Below, piece after piece: positions 10,431-22,153 of a stretch of 64,000 nucleotides of DNA. The DNA is from Rana temporaria (taxonomy: Eukaryota; Chordata; Amphibia; Anura; Ranidae), in the NCBI RefSeq assembly GCF_905171775.1, contig NC_053500.1, forward strand, positions 128,881,830 through 128,945,829. Reading direction: 5' to 3'. Numbering within the stretch: position 1 is the first letter of the stretch; every line of letters begins with the position of its first letter. The position numbers were made by a program, and so were the translations under genes. The notes under the pieces were generated by a model that searched no databases, was not told the DNA's origin, and worked only from the letters and a program-made list of their open reading frames with translations.

Positions 10431-11735
10431 AATTTTTTTTACAATTATACAATTATACATTTATTTTTTTATATTTTTACAATATTATTTTTTAATATTT
10501 CTTTTTAATTTTTACAATATTTTTTTTATAATTTTCAAAATTTTTACAATATTTTTTTTATATTCTTAAAATGTTTACAATATCATTTTTTTGATTTTTT
10601 TTACATTTTTACATTGTTTTTTTATTTATTTAAAATTTTTACAATATTATTTTTTTGATTTTTTTTTGTTATTATATAGTATTAGTAGGGGGGGGGGGGG
10701 GGTTATTCATATAAAATATCACAATAGTGGCAGGATGGCAGATTGTGGGCAGGTTCTTAGGAGTGCAGCATAAGCAATTTTTACAATATGTTTTTTTATC
10801 ATTTTAACATTTTTACAATATTTCTTTATATTTTTAAAATGTGTACAATATTTTTTTTATATATTTTTAAAATGTTTACAATATTATTTTTTTGATGTTT
10901 TGTTTTACATTTTTACATTGTTTTTTTTAATTTATTTTTACAATATAATTTTTTTGTTATTATATAGTATTAGTATTCATATAAAATATTTTTTTTTATC
11001 ATTTTAACACTTTAACAATATTTCTTTATATTTTTAAAATGTGTACAATATTTTTTTTATATATTTTTAAAATGTTTACAATATTATTTTTTTGATGTTT
11101 TGTTTTACATTTTTATATTGTTTTTTTATTTATTTTTACAATATTATTTTTTTGTTATTATATAGTATTAGTATTCATATAACATATCACAATGGTGGCA
11201 GGATGGCAGATTGTGGGCAGGTTCTTAGGAGTGCAGCATAAGACATATTTACAATATTTCTTTATATTTTTAAAATTTCTACAATATTTTTTTTATATTT
11301 TTACAATATAATTTTGTTGATGTTTTTTTTTAAATTTTTTTTATTTTTTTTTAAATTTTTACAATATTATTTTCTTATTATATAGTATTAGTACAGGGGG
11401 GGCAGGATGGCAGATTGTGGGCAGGTTCTTAGGAGTGCAGCATAATTTTACAATATTTTTTTATAATTTTAACATTTTTACAATATTTTTTTTATAATTT
11501 TAACATTTGTACAATATTTTTTTATATTTTTTTAATTTTTACAATATAATTTTTTTGATGTTTTTTTTTATTTTTTTACTTTTACAATATAATTTTTTTG
11601 ATAATTTTTTTGTTATTATATAGTATTAGTACGGGTGGGGGTTATTCATATAACATATCACAATGGTGGCAGGATGGCAGATTGTGGGCAGGTTCTTAGG
11701 AGTGCAGCATAAGACACAATAGAATAGTGTTTGCA
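10430..11735. repeat. T-rich macro-repeat with a recurring 44-bp GC-balanced block
   Basis: The block GGCAGGATGGCAGATTGTGG continuing to TTCTTAGGAGTGCAGCATAA occurs at about 10730, 11193, 11402 and 11667, separated by T-rich filler with TTTTTACAATATTATTTTTT and TTATTATATAGTATTAGTA. Spacing of about 463, 209 and 265 bp indicates unequal expansion of a larger unit. Confidence 0.85.
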
Positions 11736-11863
11736 GACACAATGGGAGGACGGCGGATGATCAGAGACTAATGACATCATCACATTTATTATACAATGAC
11801 CTCAATATCTTACACTTCGCCCCTTATATGTTTTACTTAACCTGTATAAATATATATATTTAA

Positions 11864-13176
11864 CCACTTCCATACCGGGCCTATTCTGGCATTCCTCTCC
11901 TACGTGTAAAAATCAAATTTTTTTTGCTAGAAAAATACTCAGAACCCCCAACTGTTTTATTTATATATATATATATGTGGTTTGAACGCCGTTTACATAC
12001 TCTGGCGCAAGCTACGTGCGAGCACGAGGGGGATAGGGGTGCTTTAATTTACATATTTTTTTCTTTGTTTGTTTATTATTATTTTTATTTTTTTACACTT
12101 TTCTTAAAAAAATAATAATTTTTTGATCACTTTTATTCCTGTGATGCAAACATCCCTTGTACTAGGAATAGGGCATGACAGGTCCTCTTTACGGAGAGAT
12201 CTGGGGCCAGATCCACGTACCCTGGCGTATATTTCCGTCGGGCGTAGCGTATCTCTGATACACTACGCCGCCGTAACTTACAGTTTTTTTTTGTATCCTC
12301 AAAGAATGCGTGCCGTAAGTTACGGCGGCGTAGTGTAACTTTGGCGGCGTAAGGGCGTGCAATTCAAATGGATGTGATGGGGGTGTGTTTTATGTAAATA
12401 CGTCTTGACCCGACGTAAATGTCGTTTTTTTTTCAACTGCGCATGCGCCGTCCGTGGGGGTATCCCAGTGCGCATGCTCGAAATTAAACCGGAACAAGCC
12501 AATGCTTCCGACGGTGACGTCATTCTACGCAAAGCCCTATTCGCGAACGACTTACGCAAATGACGTAACATTTTCAAAATTCGACGCGGGAACGACGGCC
12601 ATACTTAACATAGGATACACCTCATATAGCAGGGGTAACTATACGCGGAAAAAAGCCGAACGCAAACAACGTAAAAAAAAATGCGCCGGCCGGACGTACG
12701 TTCGTGGATCTCTGTATATAGCTAATTTGCATACTCGACGCGGAATTCGACGGAAACGCCACCTAGCGGCCAGCGCAAATATGCACCTACGATCCGACGG
12801 CGTACTAAAACGTACGCCTGTCCGATCAAGCCCAGATTCAGTCGTATCTTGTTTTGTGGATACAAAACAGAGATACGACGGGGCATTTTAAAAATTACGC
12901 GGCGTATCCATAGATACGCCGGCGTAATTCGTTTGTGGATCTGGCCCCTGGAGTCTATAAGTCCCCACATTTCTCTGGGCTGGAAAGCCTGAGATAAAAA
13001 CAAATATATAAAAAAAAAAATCGATTTTAGGCATATCAGCAAAAAAAAAAAAAAAAAAAAAAGGCAGTGTTTACATCTGCTTGCGCCGGAAGTGATGTCA
13101 TGAGATTGCTTTTGGCTTCCGTGGGTCATAGAGATGGCCCGGGGTACATCTGGTCCTTGGCCAGCTCTATGGTTAA
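11864..13176 (+). mobile_element. TTAACCACTT-type element interrupted by a MITE
   Basis: TTAA (11860-11863) precedes CCACTTCCATACCGGGC. The sequence contains TTGCTAGAAAAATACTCAG and GATCACTTTTATTCCTGTGA and resumes after the nested MITE with GGAGTCTATAAG and GGAAGTGATGTCATGAG. A GG|TTAA at about 13171-13176 could be the right boundary but is unproven. A piggyBac relationship is inferred from the TTAA flank and CC start. No transposase is present. Part of the same family in reverse surrounds 57810-58535. Confidence 0.6.
12204..12947 (+). mobile_element. GGGCCAGATCC MITE, subfamily A, with CTG duplication
   Basis: GGGCCAGATCCACGTA and its counterpart ending GTGGATCTGGCCC bound 744 bp; CTG at 12201-12203 and 12948-12950 is a 3-bp target duplication. 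Subterminal dyads include GCGTATCTCTGATACACTACG and ATCCATAGATACGCCGGCG. It is inserted in the 11864 element, so it is younger. The copies at 16408 (same orientation) and 19920 (inverted) are close relatives. Confidence 0.9.
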
Positions 13177-13553
13177 AACGCCGTCTTCTCTGATCCTCAC
13201 ATTTTTCCACTGTCCTCATTTCCTGGAGCATTGAAGGCACTCTGCACATGCTCAGTTTGGTGTGTATTGCTAGAGTATTTCTTTTTTCCTTGCATGTGAT
13301 TAGCACAGGGTCAATCGGCACTGTGCAGACAGAGGGTCAGGGGTTCTGAAGCCTCATAGGACAGTCAGAGTAGAATCAAATAGTCTTCTACAAGCTTTAA
13401 CCAGACACTGATAGAAGTCACAAGACTGCTCTATACTGCTGATGAGAAAAGGTATTTAGCAGTTTATATTTAATAAAATAATTGCATCTCCATGTTCTGT
13501 GTACTGTGGGAGACCAGATATAGTGAAAGAAGGGTCCTGGGTTTAGTAACACT
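13177..13553. other. Unassigned sequence
   Basis: No terminus, array or gene is recognised here. Confidence 0.4.
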
Positions 13554-13557
13554 TTAA

Positions 13558-13953
13558 CCACTTAAGGACCGCCTCCTGCACATATACATCGGCAGAATAG
13601 CACGGCTGGGCACGTGTACGTACAGGTACGTCGCCTTTAAGAGCCCAGCCATGGGTCCGAAGCTCCGTGACCGCGATCGGTCACAGGAGCTGAAGAACGG
13701 GGAGAGGTCAGTGTAAACACACCTTCCCCGTTCTTCACAGTGGCAGTGTCATTGATCGTCTGTTCCCTAATATAGGGAACAGACGATCTGTGATGTCACA
13801 CATCCAGCCCCGCCCCCCTACAGTTAGAAACACAGATGAGGTCACACTTAACCCCTACAGCGCCCCCTAGTGGTTAACTCCAAAACTGCCATTGTCATTT
13901 TCACAGTAATCAGTGCATTTTTATAGAACTTTTCGCTGTGAAAATGACAATGA
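13558..13953 (+). mobile_element. TTAACCACTT element, left part, truncated
   Basis: TTAA (13554-13557) precedes CCACTTAAGGACCGCC. It matches the complete 56833-57732 element through the ...GCTGTGAAAATGACAATG segment, then stops abruptly where the 32-bp array starts. The right half is missing. Confidence 0.75.
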
Positions 13954-15645
13954 CCATTGCTGGTGTCAGTGGAAGAAATAGTAACCCATTATTGGTGTCA
14001 GTGGAAGTAGTAGTGACACATCATTGGTGTCAGTGGAAGGAATAGTGACCCATTGCTGGTGTCACTGGAAGGAATAGTGCCTCATCATTGGTGTCAGTGG
14101 AAGGAATAGTGACCCATCATTGGTGTCAGTGGAAATAATAGTGACCCATCATTGGTATCAGTGGAAGAAATAGTGTCCCATTGTTGGTGTCAGTGGAAGG
14201 AATAGTGACCCATTGTTGGTGTCAGTGAAAGAAATAGTGACCCATCGTTGGTGTCAGTGAAGGGAATAGTGACCCATCGTTGGTGTCAGTGGAAGGAATA
14301 GTGACCCATCGATGATGTCAGTGGAAATAATAGTGACCCATCGTTGGTGTCAGTGGAAGGAGTAGTGACCCATCATTGGTGTCAGCGGAAGGAATAGTGA
14401 CCCATCGTTGGTGTTAGTAGAAGAAATAGTGACCCATCGTTGGTGTCAGTGAAAGGAATAGTGACCCATCGTTGGTGTCAGTGGAAGGAATAGTGACCCA
14501 TCGTTGGTGTCAGTGGAAGGAATAGTGACCCATCGTTGGTGTCAGTGAAGGGAATAGTGACCCATCGTTGGTGTCAGTGGAAGGAATAGTGACCCATCGA
14601 TGGTGTCAGTGGAAATAATAGTGACCCATCGTTGGTGTCAGTGGAAGGAGTAGTGACCCATCATTGGTGTCAGCGGAAGGAATAGTGACCCATCGTTGGT
14701 GTTAGTAGAAGAAATAGTGACCCATCGTTGGTGTCAGTGAAGGGAATAGTGACCCATCGTTGGTGTCAGTGGAAGGAATAGTGACCCATCGATGGTGTCA
14801 GTGGAAATAATAGTGACCCATCGTTGGTGTCAGTGGAAGGAGTAGTGACCCATCATTGGTGTCAGCGGAAGGAATAGTGACCCATCGTTGGTGTTAGTAG
14901 AAGAAATAGTGACCCATCGTTGGTGTCAGTGAAAGGAATAGTGACCCATCGTTGGTGTCAGTGGAAGGAATAGTGACCCATCATTGGTGTCAGTGGAAGG
15001 AATAGTGACCCATCATTGGTGTCAGTGCAAAAAATAGTGACCCCTCGCTCTTGTCAGTGGAAGGAATAGTGACCCATCATTGGTGTCAGTGGAAGTAATA
15101 GTGTCCCATCATTGGTGTCAGTGGAAGAAATAGTGTCCCATCATTGGTGGCAGTGGAAGGAATATTGACCCATTGTTGGTGTCAGTGGAAGAAATTGTGA
15201 CCCATTGCTGGTGTCACTGGAAATAATAGTGACCCATCGTTGGTGTCAGTGGAAGGAATAGTGACCCATCGTTGGTGTCAGTGGAAGGAATAGTGACCCA
15301 TCATTGGTGTCAGTGGAAGGAATAGTGACCCATTGTTGGTGTCAGTGGAAGGAATAGTGACCCATTGTTGGTGTCAGTGGAAGGAATAGTGACCCATCAT
15401 TGGTGTCACTGCAAAAAATAGTGACCCATCACTCTTGTCAGTGGAAGGAATAGTGACCCATCGGTGTCACTGGAAAAAAATAGTGACCCATCATTGGTGT
15501 CAGTGGAAGGAATAGTGACCCATCATTGGTGTCAGTGGAAATAATAGTGACCAATCATTGGTGTCAGTGGAAGGAATAGTGACCCATCATTGGTGTCAGT
15601 GGAAATAATAGTGACCCATCGTTGGTGTCAGTGGCAGGAATAATG
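13950..15645. repeat. 32-bp minisatellite with higher-order structure
   Basis: The unit TGGTGTCAGTGGAAGGAATAG plus TGACCCATCGT repeats about 53 times. The rare variant GGTGTTAGTAGAAG occurs near 14411, 14699 and 14891; those spacings are 288 and 192 bp, i.e. exactly 9 and 6 units, showing higher-order duplication of multi-unit blocks in the centre of the array. Edge units are more diverged. Confidence 0.93.
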
Positions 15646-15714
15646 CCTCAAAGGCTGGATAAAGGCAAGCAATGGGCCACATCTGGCCCCAGGGCCGCAG
15701 TTCAGAGACCAATG
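15646..15714. mobile_element. hAT right-end fragment next to the 32-bp array
   Basis: The segment GGCAAGCAATGGGCCACATC, then TGGCCCCAGGGCCGCAG and TTCAGAGACCAATG, has the layout of a hAT right end. The array is probably the expanded interior of this element. No left end adjoins the array; the sequence there is a TTAA-type element instead. Confidence 0.55.
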
Positions 15715-16364
15715 CACTAGATGAAAGATATATTGGGGGGTGGGAGATATGGTAACACTAGAGTTCATCTTTAAACCTTTGTAAAAATAAACCTGTAAGC
15801 ACGGTATGAATGCATAACATATTTTTCTCCCCCGTCACTGTCTTGACGTATCCAGCCACCCGCACGTGACTATCGACCATTAAGCCTACTCAGACCGTAT
15901 CGATCCCAATTATGTAACCATATCTCCCACAACTGTCAGGGAAAGTTCGCTGGTAATGACGTGAAAATGAAGATACATCTTCTTTTTCGTTCTGGGGGTA
16001 AAATTTCCAAACAAAGATGAGATGAAATCACCGATCGATGCATGACTTCAGCTGCCGAGTTCTCCAGCTACGGATCGTAAAGTCATTTACCAGAAAAAAT
16101 GACTGTTGACTAATGCATTAGATACATTTAACGTAAACGTTATACGGCCTCTGTGCATCGGTCTGGTAATATTCATTACATTATGATGCAGATACACTTA
16201 CACTACTGATTGCTGCTTTTTGGTCCAGAGAGGCGTCAGTAGCAAAGCATTATCTGCACGTCTACAACCACGGCATGGCTCTGCACCGCGCAAAACCTCG
16301 CCAAAAAGGAGGCCAAAACGGGAAACCTTGGTGTCCACATCCAAATGCTGGGATGTTTTACACT
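15715..16364. other. Unassigned sequence
   Basis: About 650 bp without a recognised terminus or array. A short frame at 16220-16480 crosses into the Tc1 relic and MITE and is not a gene. Confidence 0.4.
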
Positions 16365-16407
16365 ATATTACCAAAAGTATTGGTACGCCTGCCTTTACAC
16401 ACACATG

Positions 16408-17083
16408 GGGCCAGATCCACGTAGCGCGGCGCATTTCTAAGTCCGGCGTAGCGTATCACCGATACACTACGCCGCCGTAACTTACAGCGTATTTTCCGTA
16501 TCCACAAAGAATTTGCGCCGTAAGTTACGGCGGCGTAGTGTAACTTTGGCGGCGTAAGGGCGCGCAATTCAAATGGATGTGATGGGGGCATGTTTTATGT
16601 AAATACATCTTGACCCGACATAAACAACGTTTTTTTTGAACGGCGCATGCACCGTCCGTGGGGGTATCCCAGTGCGCATGCTCGAAAATAAACCGGAAAA
16701 AGCCAATGTTTACGACGGTGACGTCATTCTACGCAAATCCCTATTCGCTAACGACTTACGCAAACAACGAAAAAAAATTCAAAATTCTACGCGGGAACGA
16801 CGGTCATACTTAACATAGGATACGGCCGGACGTACGTTCCTGGATCGCCGTATCTAGCTAATTTGCATACTCGACGCGGAAATCGACGGAAACGCCACCT
16901 AGCGGCCGGCGGAAAAATGCACCTACGATCCGACGGCGTACTAAGACGAACGCCAGTCGGATCGAGCCCAAATGCAGTCGTATCTTGTTTTGTAGATACA
17001 AAACAAAGATACGACGCGGGAACTTTGAAATTACGCGGCGTATCAATAGATACACCGGCGTAATTCTTCTGTGGATCTGGCCC
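16408..17083 (+). mobile_element. GGGCCAGATCC MITE, subfamily A, with ATG duplication
   Basis: A 676-bp copy bounded by GGGCCAGATCCACGTAG and GTGGATCTGGCCC, with ATG at 16405-16407 and 17084-17086. Removing it and one ATG restores a continuous Tc1 terminus (ACACATGAACTTTAATGG). The interior is closely similar to 12204-12947 but shorter, lacking a block around the TATAG region. Confidence 0.92.
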
Positions 17084-17118
17084 ATGAACTTTAATGGCAT
17101 CCCAGTCTTAGTCTGTAG

Positions 17119-17592
17119 GGTTCAATATTGAGTTGGCCCACCCTTTGCAGCTATAACACCTTCAACTCTTCTGGGAAGGCCGTCCACAAGGTTTAGGAGT
17201 GTGTCTATGGGGATGTTTGACCATTTTTCCAGAAGCGCATTTGTGAGGTCAGGCACTGATGTGGAAGAGAAGAAGGCCTGGCTTGCAGTCTCTGCTCTAA
17301 TTCATCCAAAAGGTGTTCTATCAGGGTAAAGTTAGGACTCTGTGCAGGCCAGTCAAGTTCCTCCACCCCAGACTCATTCATCCATGTCTTTATGGACCTT
17401 GCTATGTGCACTGGTGCGCAGTCATGTTGGATCAGGAAGGGGTCATCCCCAAACTGTTCCCACAAAGTTGGTAGCATGAAATTGTCCAAAATTTCTTGGT
17501 ATGCTGATGTCTTAAGCGTTCCCTTCACTGGAACTAAGGGGCCAAGCCCATCCCCTGAAAAACAACCCCACGCCATAATCCCCCCTCTACTA
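17119..17592 (-). pseudogene. Tc1-like transposase pseudogene, C-terminal part
   Basis: Reading the minus strand, MAWGCFSGDGLGPLVPVKG, IQHDCAPVHIARSIKTW and WPAQSPNF..IEHLLDELEQRL are typical of the Tc1 DDE catalytic domain. The second aspartate (QHD) and the glutamate (IEH) are both present with 34 residues between them, i.e. DD34E spacing. Downstream the reading frame slips: the conserved tail (IDTLLNLVDGLPRRVEG) is found in another frame. The N-terminal helix-turn-helix region and first aspartate are absent. Not functional. Confidence 0.85.
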
Positions 17593-18400
17593 AATACTGG
17601 GTTCACACCATTGCGAATTGGATGCGGGTTTCTCTACATCCAATTTGCCTAGCAGGAGATTGTGACCGGCTGTCTATGGATCCGATCAGGCCCGGACTGG
17701 CCATAGGGCAAACCCGGCATATGCCCGGTGGGCCGCGGCAGGCCGGTCGCGGCCCGCAAACGGCCCTCTGCAGGCCGCATGTCACATCTCCCCAGGGGTG
17801 TACCAAGGGGTTGCAGGCCGAGAGGGGACGTTTACCTGATAGCAGAGATCCCCCACCCCCCGCCACCAACACAGCGCCAGATAGAGAGAGATGAGCAGGG
17901 CAATTTCTCCCCTCCCCTTGCTGCCCGCAGGACCAGTTAGAAGAGAGGAGCTGCTTCTACTTCTCCCCCTCCTCTCGTCCTCTCCTCATGTGTCTGCCTC
18001 GCCCACTCTCCCCGACAGACACTGTTCTGCTGCCTAAGGGATGTGGGCGGGAATATTCAAGATAAAGCCAAACAGAAAGGAAAGATGGAGTCTGATATCC
18101 ATCCAGTCCCTCCTGCCTCTGAGTGAGTACTATAAACGGATGTAAGGGTGCCTCTCTATCTCTCTCTCTCTCCCCACATCCCATCACTAACCCCCGCCCC
18201 CTTCCCCCCCGGGCTGCTCAGTCTAAAATGCCCGTGCCTATTTTTTGTCCTAGTCCGGGCCAGGATCCGATTCACACATCTCTGCAGAGGCTCCTCTGCA
18301 AACTGCACAGGAGTCCTGTGCGTCTTTTGGTCCCTTTCAGGTCCGAATTCAACCAAAAATGTGAGCAGGAGCAGGAGGGGAAAGTCAAATAACGGACCTT
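17593..18400. other. Probable diverged repeats, unassigned
   Basis: Starts with TTCACACCATTGCGAATTGG, similar in style to the TTCACACC end of the 26458 element. At 17687 a CAGGCCCGGACTGGCC motif looks like a hAT terminus, but its partner was not found. CT-rich runs occur at 18150-18180. Overlapping short frames here have no family signal. Confidence 0.4.
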
Positions 18401-18404
18401 TTAA

Positions 18405-18946
18405 AGCGGAGTTCCGGCCACAATTTCACTTTTTAAATATAAATACCCCTGTAATACACAAGCTTAATGTATTCTAGTAAAGTTAGTCTGTAAACTAAGG
18501 TCCGTTTTGTTAGGTTGTTACAGCATTTAGACACTTTATAATATAGAAATTGACTGGGGCCATCTTAAGTGTGGGCATCATGAAGCCAGACTGTATGACT
18601 TCCTGGATTTCAGCCTTGCAGATCTCGCACATGCTCAGTGCTGCACAAGCAGTGTAATAGGTTTCAGATCAGGTTTCAGCACCTGTACTGTCCAAGTCAC
18701 ATGATTCTTCGAGACTGGGGAGTGCACAGACTCCTGGAAAGTTACACCCACTACATTCCCAGGAGTCTGTGGGGTGTAGGTTAGGAAGCTTAAGCACCTA
18801 GGTGCAGGAAGTGGGAAGATTAACTATTCTGCCTAGCAACAACACTTTGAAGGCATCTAAAAAAAAATATATATATTTCTTAAAGGACTAATGACATTTT
18901 TTTTAAACTACTGATGTAATGTTATATTTATGGGTGGAACTCCACT
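18405..18946 (+). mobile_element. TTAA-flanked 542-bp element, copy 1
   Basis: TTAA at 18401-18404 and 18947-18950; left AGCGGAGTTCCGGCCACAAT, right GGGTGGAACTCCACT. It is nearly identical throughout to 38466-38996, including ATAAATACCCCTGTA and TGACTTCCTGGATTTCAGCC. No coding potential; piggyBac-like by TTAA preference. Confidence 0.88.
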
Positions 18947-18950
18947 TTAA

Positions 18951-19916
18951 CATAGTCTCAGTTGAGGCCTTAACTCTCCCACTAGGCCCTAAATTAGACC
19001 TCCTTCCCTCTCTACACCTACATATGACTCTCCTTATTCTACGACCCTCATCGTATACCCTGATTCCACCCTAGCCACATACCCAATCCTTCCTCCCTAA
19101 ATGGAGACCTTGCCTAGAACAATCAGGCCTTACAAACAACTGCATCCAATTCGGCTTATTGGACAGTGACAGTCCATTAAGGAGGTCATCGATCTGCTGT
19201 CCCCATTGCCTGATTTAGACCTTGGGGGGCCTTGGACACTTCAAGCTTGGGAGGCCCCTCTTCTCTCTGCCGATTTCACCTGACACGTCACTATGTCATT
19301 CTGGCCAAATTCTGATCCAGGGCTACGCCTGTCCCAAATTTGACCAATCTCGTCATTTTGGGTAGACCCAGCTAACAAAGTTTTAACCTATTCGAGATCG
19401 CAGAGTGTCAAATTTGCCCCTTGACCCAACTAGGGTCAAGTGGGGGAGTGCGCTTCTCTCTAATGTTTCTTACTATGATAAATCATTGCTGGTCATTAAC
19501 TTTATTCCCCCACAATGGGGCCGGGGCTGTTGCCTGGCACTTTGCAAAATTTTTCAAACTTTTCCCTTGTCCCACCCACTTGTCCTTCGTAAACAAGGCA
19601 ATAAATTCCGCAACACATTCATATTTACCACTTGGCATCCTGGCTATTGTACATTGACGGCCATAAGGTGGCTCTACAATGCCGGAAGGACGTCATATGA
19701 CGTCTTCGGGCCTCCTGGCCGCTGGGGGGAGCGCGCGCCGCCGCGTCACTCAGGTGCCTATGGGCGTGCCTGGCGGCCGCAATGTCTGCCACTTTTTTTT
19801 TCATGAATATGTAACAGGAAAAAATTACAATATCTTTTTAGCAGCTTGAGATGATAACGCTTTTAGCATTTCAAGTTCAGCTTTACGTTTTTTTTGGTAG
19901 GGGAAAAAAAGAACAA
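18951..19916. other. Unassigned sequence
   Basis: Nearly 1 kb without a recognised element. A plus-strand frame at 19405-19806 has no domain signature and ends in a T run; it is treated as chance. Confidence 0.4.
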
Positions 19917-19919
19917 GAT

Positions 19920-20662
19920 GGGCCAGATCCACGAAGCAGTTACGCTGGCGTATCTATTGATACGCCGCGTAACTGCTAGGTTGCTCCGGCGTATCTTTGT
20001 TTTGTATCCACAAAACAAGATACCCTGAAGCTGTGCTAGATCCGACTGGCGTACATCTTAGTACGCCGTCGGATCTAAGGTGCATATTTACGCTGGCCGC
20101 TAGGTGGCGTTTCCGTCGATTTCCGCATTGAGTATGCAAATTAGCTAGATACGGCGGTCCACGAACGTACGTCCGGCCGGCGCATTTTTTTACGTTGTTT
20201 CCGTAAGGCTTTTTCCGGCGTATAGTTACCCCTGCTATATGAGGCGTATCCTATGTTAAGTATGGACGTCGTTCCCGCCTCGAATTTAGAAAATTTTACG
20301 TTGTTTGCATAAGTCGTTCGCGAATAGGGCTTTGCGTAGAATGACGTTCACGTCGTAAGCATTGGCTTGTTGCGGGTTAATTTCGAGCATGCGCACTGGG
20401 ATACCCCCACGGACGGCGCATGCGCCGTTCAGAAAAAAACGTAATTTACGTCGGGTCAAGTAACATTAACATAAAACACGCCCACATCTTTAACATTTGA
20501 ATTCCGCGCCATTTACGCTGGCAGGTTTACGCTACGCCGCCGTAACTTTAGAGGCAAGTGCTTTGTGAATACAGCACTTGCCTCTCAAAGTTGCGGCAGC
20601 GTATCGTTAATACGATACGCTACGCCGGACTAAAATTACGATCCGCTACGTGGATCTGGCCC
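19920..20662 (-). mobile_element. GGGCCAGATCC MITE, subfamily A inverted, with GAT duplication
   Basis: GGGCCAGATCCACGAAG to TGGATCTGGCCC, 743 bp, flanked by GAT at 19917-19919 and 20663-20665. It is the reverse complement of the 12204 copy. It holds the subterminal stem GCAAGTGCTTTGTG / CAGCACTTGC found in many related elements. Confidence 0.92.
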
Positions 20663-20665
20663 GAT

Positions 20666-21276
20666 ATCTCTATGCGGTATTTCGTCATAAATCTTTTTAC
20701 AAATTTAATTTGTTCTATTTATTTATTTCTTACCAGACCTTTCAAGCCTTATCACGTCTTGCACAGGCTGGGTATTTACTAAAACTGACTCTGAAAAGTT
20801 TCTATCATAATTTTTCTAAAAAAATAAATAAAAAAATGTCAATAAAAAGTCAAACTTTGACTGCCAAGACACATCCTTTGAAGATAAAACTTAGTATTCG
20901 ACTTTTTATATACGCCACGCATGCGGCGGTTTGAAATCTACCATGTAGCTGCCTGACTAGATATATTTCGAAATTCTATCTGAGGTTTTATACATAATTT
21001 AGCATATTCTGTAAGGCCTGCAGCTCCGGCACTGCAAATCCCCTTAACGCTCTAGAAAGGGAAATTTCTGAACTTCAAATGATCTACCATCCTTGACATT
21101 AAAGTGGTGGACGAATTGTGAATGTGGCTTTCTGCTTGAAACGTCTATTTTTACTGAATTTTATCCATCAGGCAAGGAGGAATAAAAATGCAGCTGCATC
21201 GGGAGCCGCCTAATGAAATACAAGGAAAGCAGCAGAAGAAAAGCGAGAAGATTAAAAGGAAGCTGTAGTACTTTAT
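20666..21276. other. Unassigned AT-rich sequence
   Basis: No terminus or array recognised. Confidence 0.4.
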
Positions 21277-21990
21277 GGGCCAGATTCTTGTAGAATCTGC
21301 GGCGGCGTAGCGTAAGCCATTTACACTACGCCGCCGCAAATTACTGGAGCAAGTGCCGTATTCTCCAAGCACTTGCTCCGTAATTTGCGTCGGCGTAGTG
21401 TAATTGGCCCAGCGTAATTCAAAGGGGGCGGCTTGTATTTAAATTAAGCGCGCCCCCGCGCCGATCGAACTGCGCATGCGCCGGGCGGAAAAATAGCCCA
21501 GTGCGCATGCTCCAGCTCACGACGGAAAACGTCAATGACGCAGACGTAAGCGTCATTGACGTAAAGTAGTATTCGCGAACGACTTACGAAAACGACGTAA
21601 ACGACGGAAAAAGCCGGCGCTGACCCGACGCCATACTTAACATGGCATACGACGGACCTACGTACACTTGCCCCTCATTATAGCAGGGGCAAGTTTACGC
21701 TTACGGAAACGTCGTAAAATCACTGCGTCGTCCACGCGTACGTTCGGGAATCTCGCGTAACTAGCTAATTTGCATAGACGACGGGGAAAACGACGATGCG
21801 ACACCTAGCGGCAGGGAAAAAAAATGGAGTTAAGATCTGACAGCGTAAGAGCCTTACGCCTGTCAGATCTAATGGGTATCTATGCGTAACTGATTCTAAG
21901 AATCAGTCACATAGATACCCTGGGCCAGATTAGGACTTACGACGGCGCAAATGGCGTTGCGCCGTCGTAACGCCTTTGAAAATCTGGCCC
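21277..21990 (+). mobile_element. GGGCCAGATT MITE, subfamily C
   Basis: Begins GGGCCAGATTCTTGTAGAAT and ends AAAATCTGGCCC. The last 70 bp (from 21922) start with another GGGCCAGATT and form a compact stem, TTACGACGGCGCAA / TTGCGCCGTCGTAA. Subterminal stem GCAAGTGCCGTATT / AGCACTTGC is present at 21350-21376. Flanks TAT and TAA do not give a clean duplication. The 57810 copy is its inverted relative. Confidence 0.85.
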
Positions 21991-22153
21991 TAAATGTTTA
22001 TTATTAGCTCTATATGTGTGAAGTTATCAGATTAATGTAAAGAATTGTATCCATGTGTGTCAATATCTTAAAGGGAATTATATATATTTTTTCAATATTT
22101 ATTTAGGTATATACCGTATATACTCGAGTATAAGCCGACCTTTTCAGCACATT

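Larger units (their letters stand above)
16365..17592 (-). mobile_element. Tc1/mariner relic split by a MITE
   Basis: The start TATATTACCAAAAGTATTGG is a typical Tc1-type terminus, followed (after removing the MITE) by a minus-strand transposase remnant. Homology stops near 17590, where an unrelated sequence TTCACACCATTGCGAATTGG begins, so the distal half of the transposon including the DNA-binding domain is missing. Confidence 0.8.

Noticed and set aside
12454..12891. 145-codon frame inside a MITE
   Set aside because: Entirely within a CpG-rich inverted-repeat element whose relatives do not keep the frame.
9277..15714. Single 6.4-kb hAT spanning left end 9277 and right end 15714
   Set aside because: Flanks show no matching 8-bp duplication and several unrelated elements lie between; treated as two fragments.
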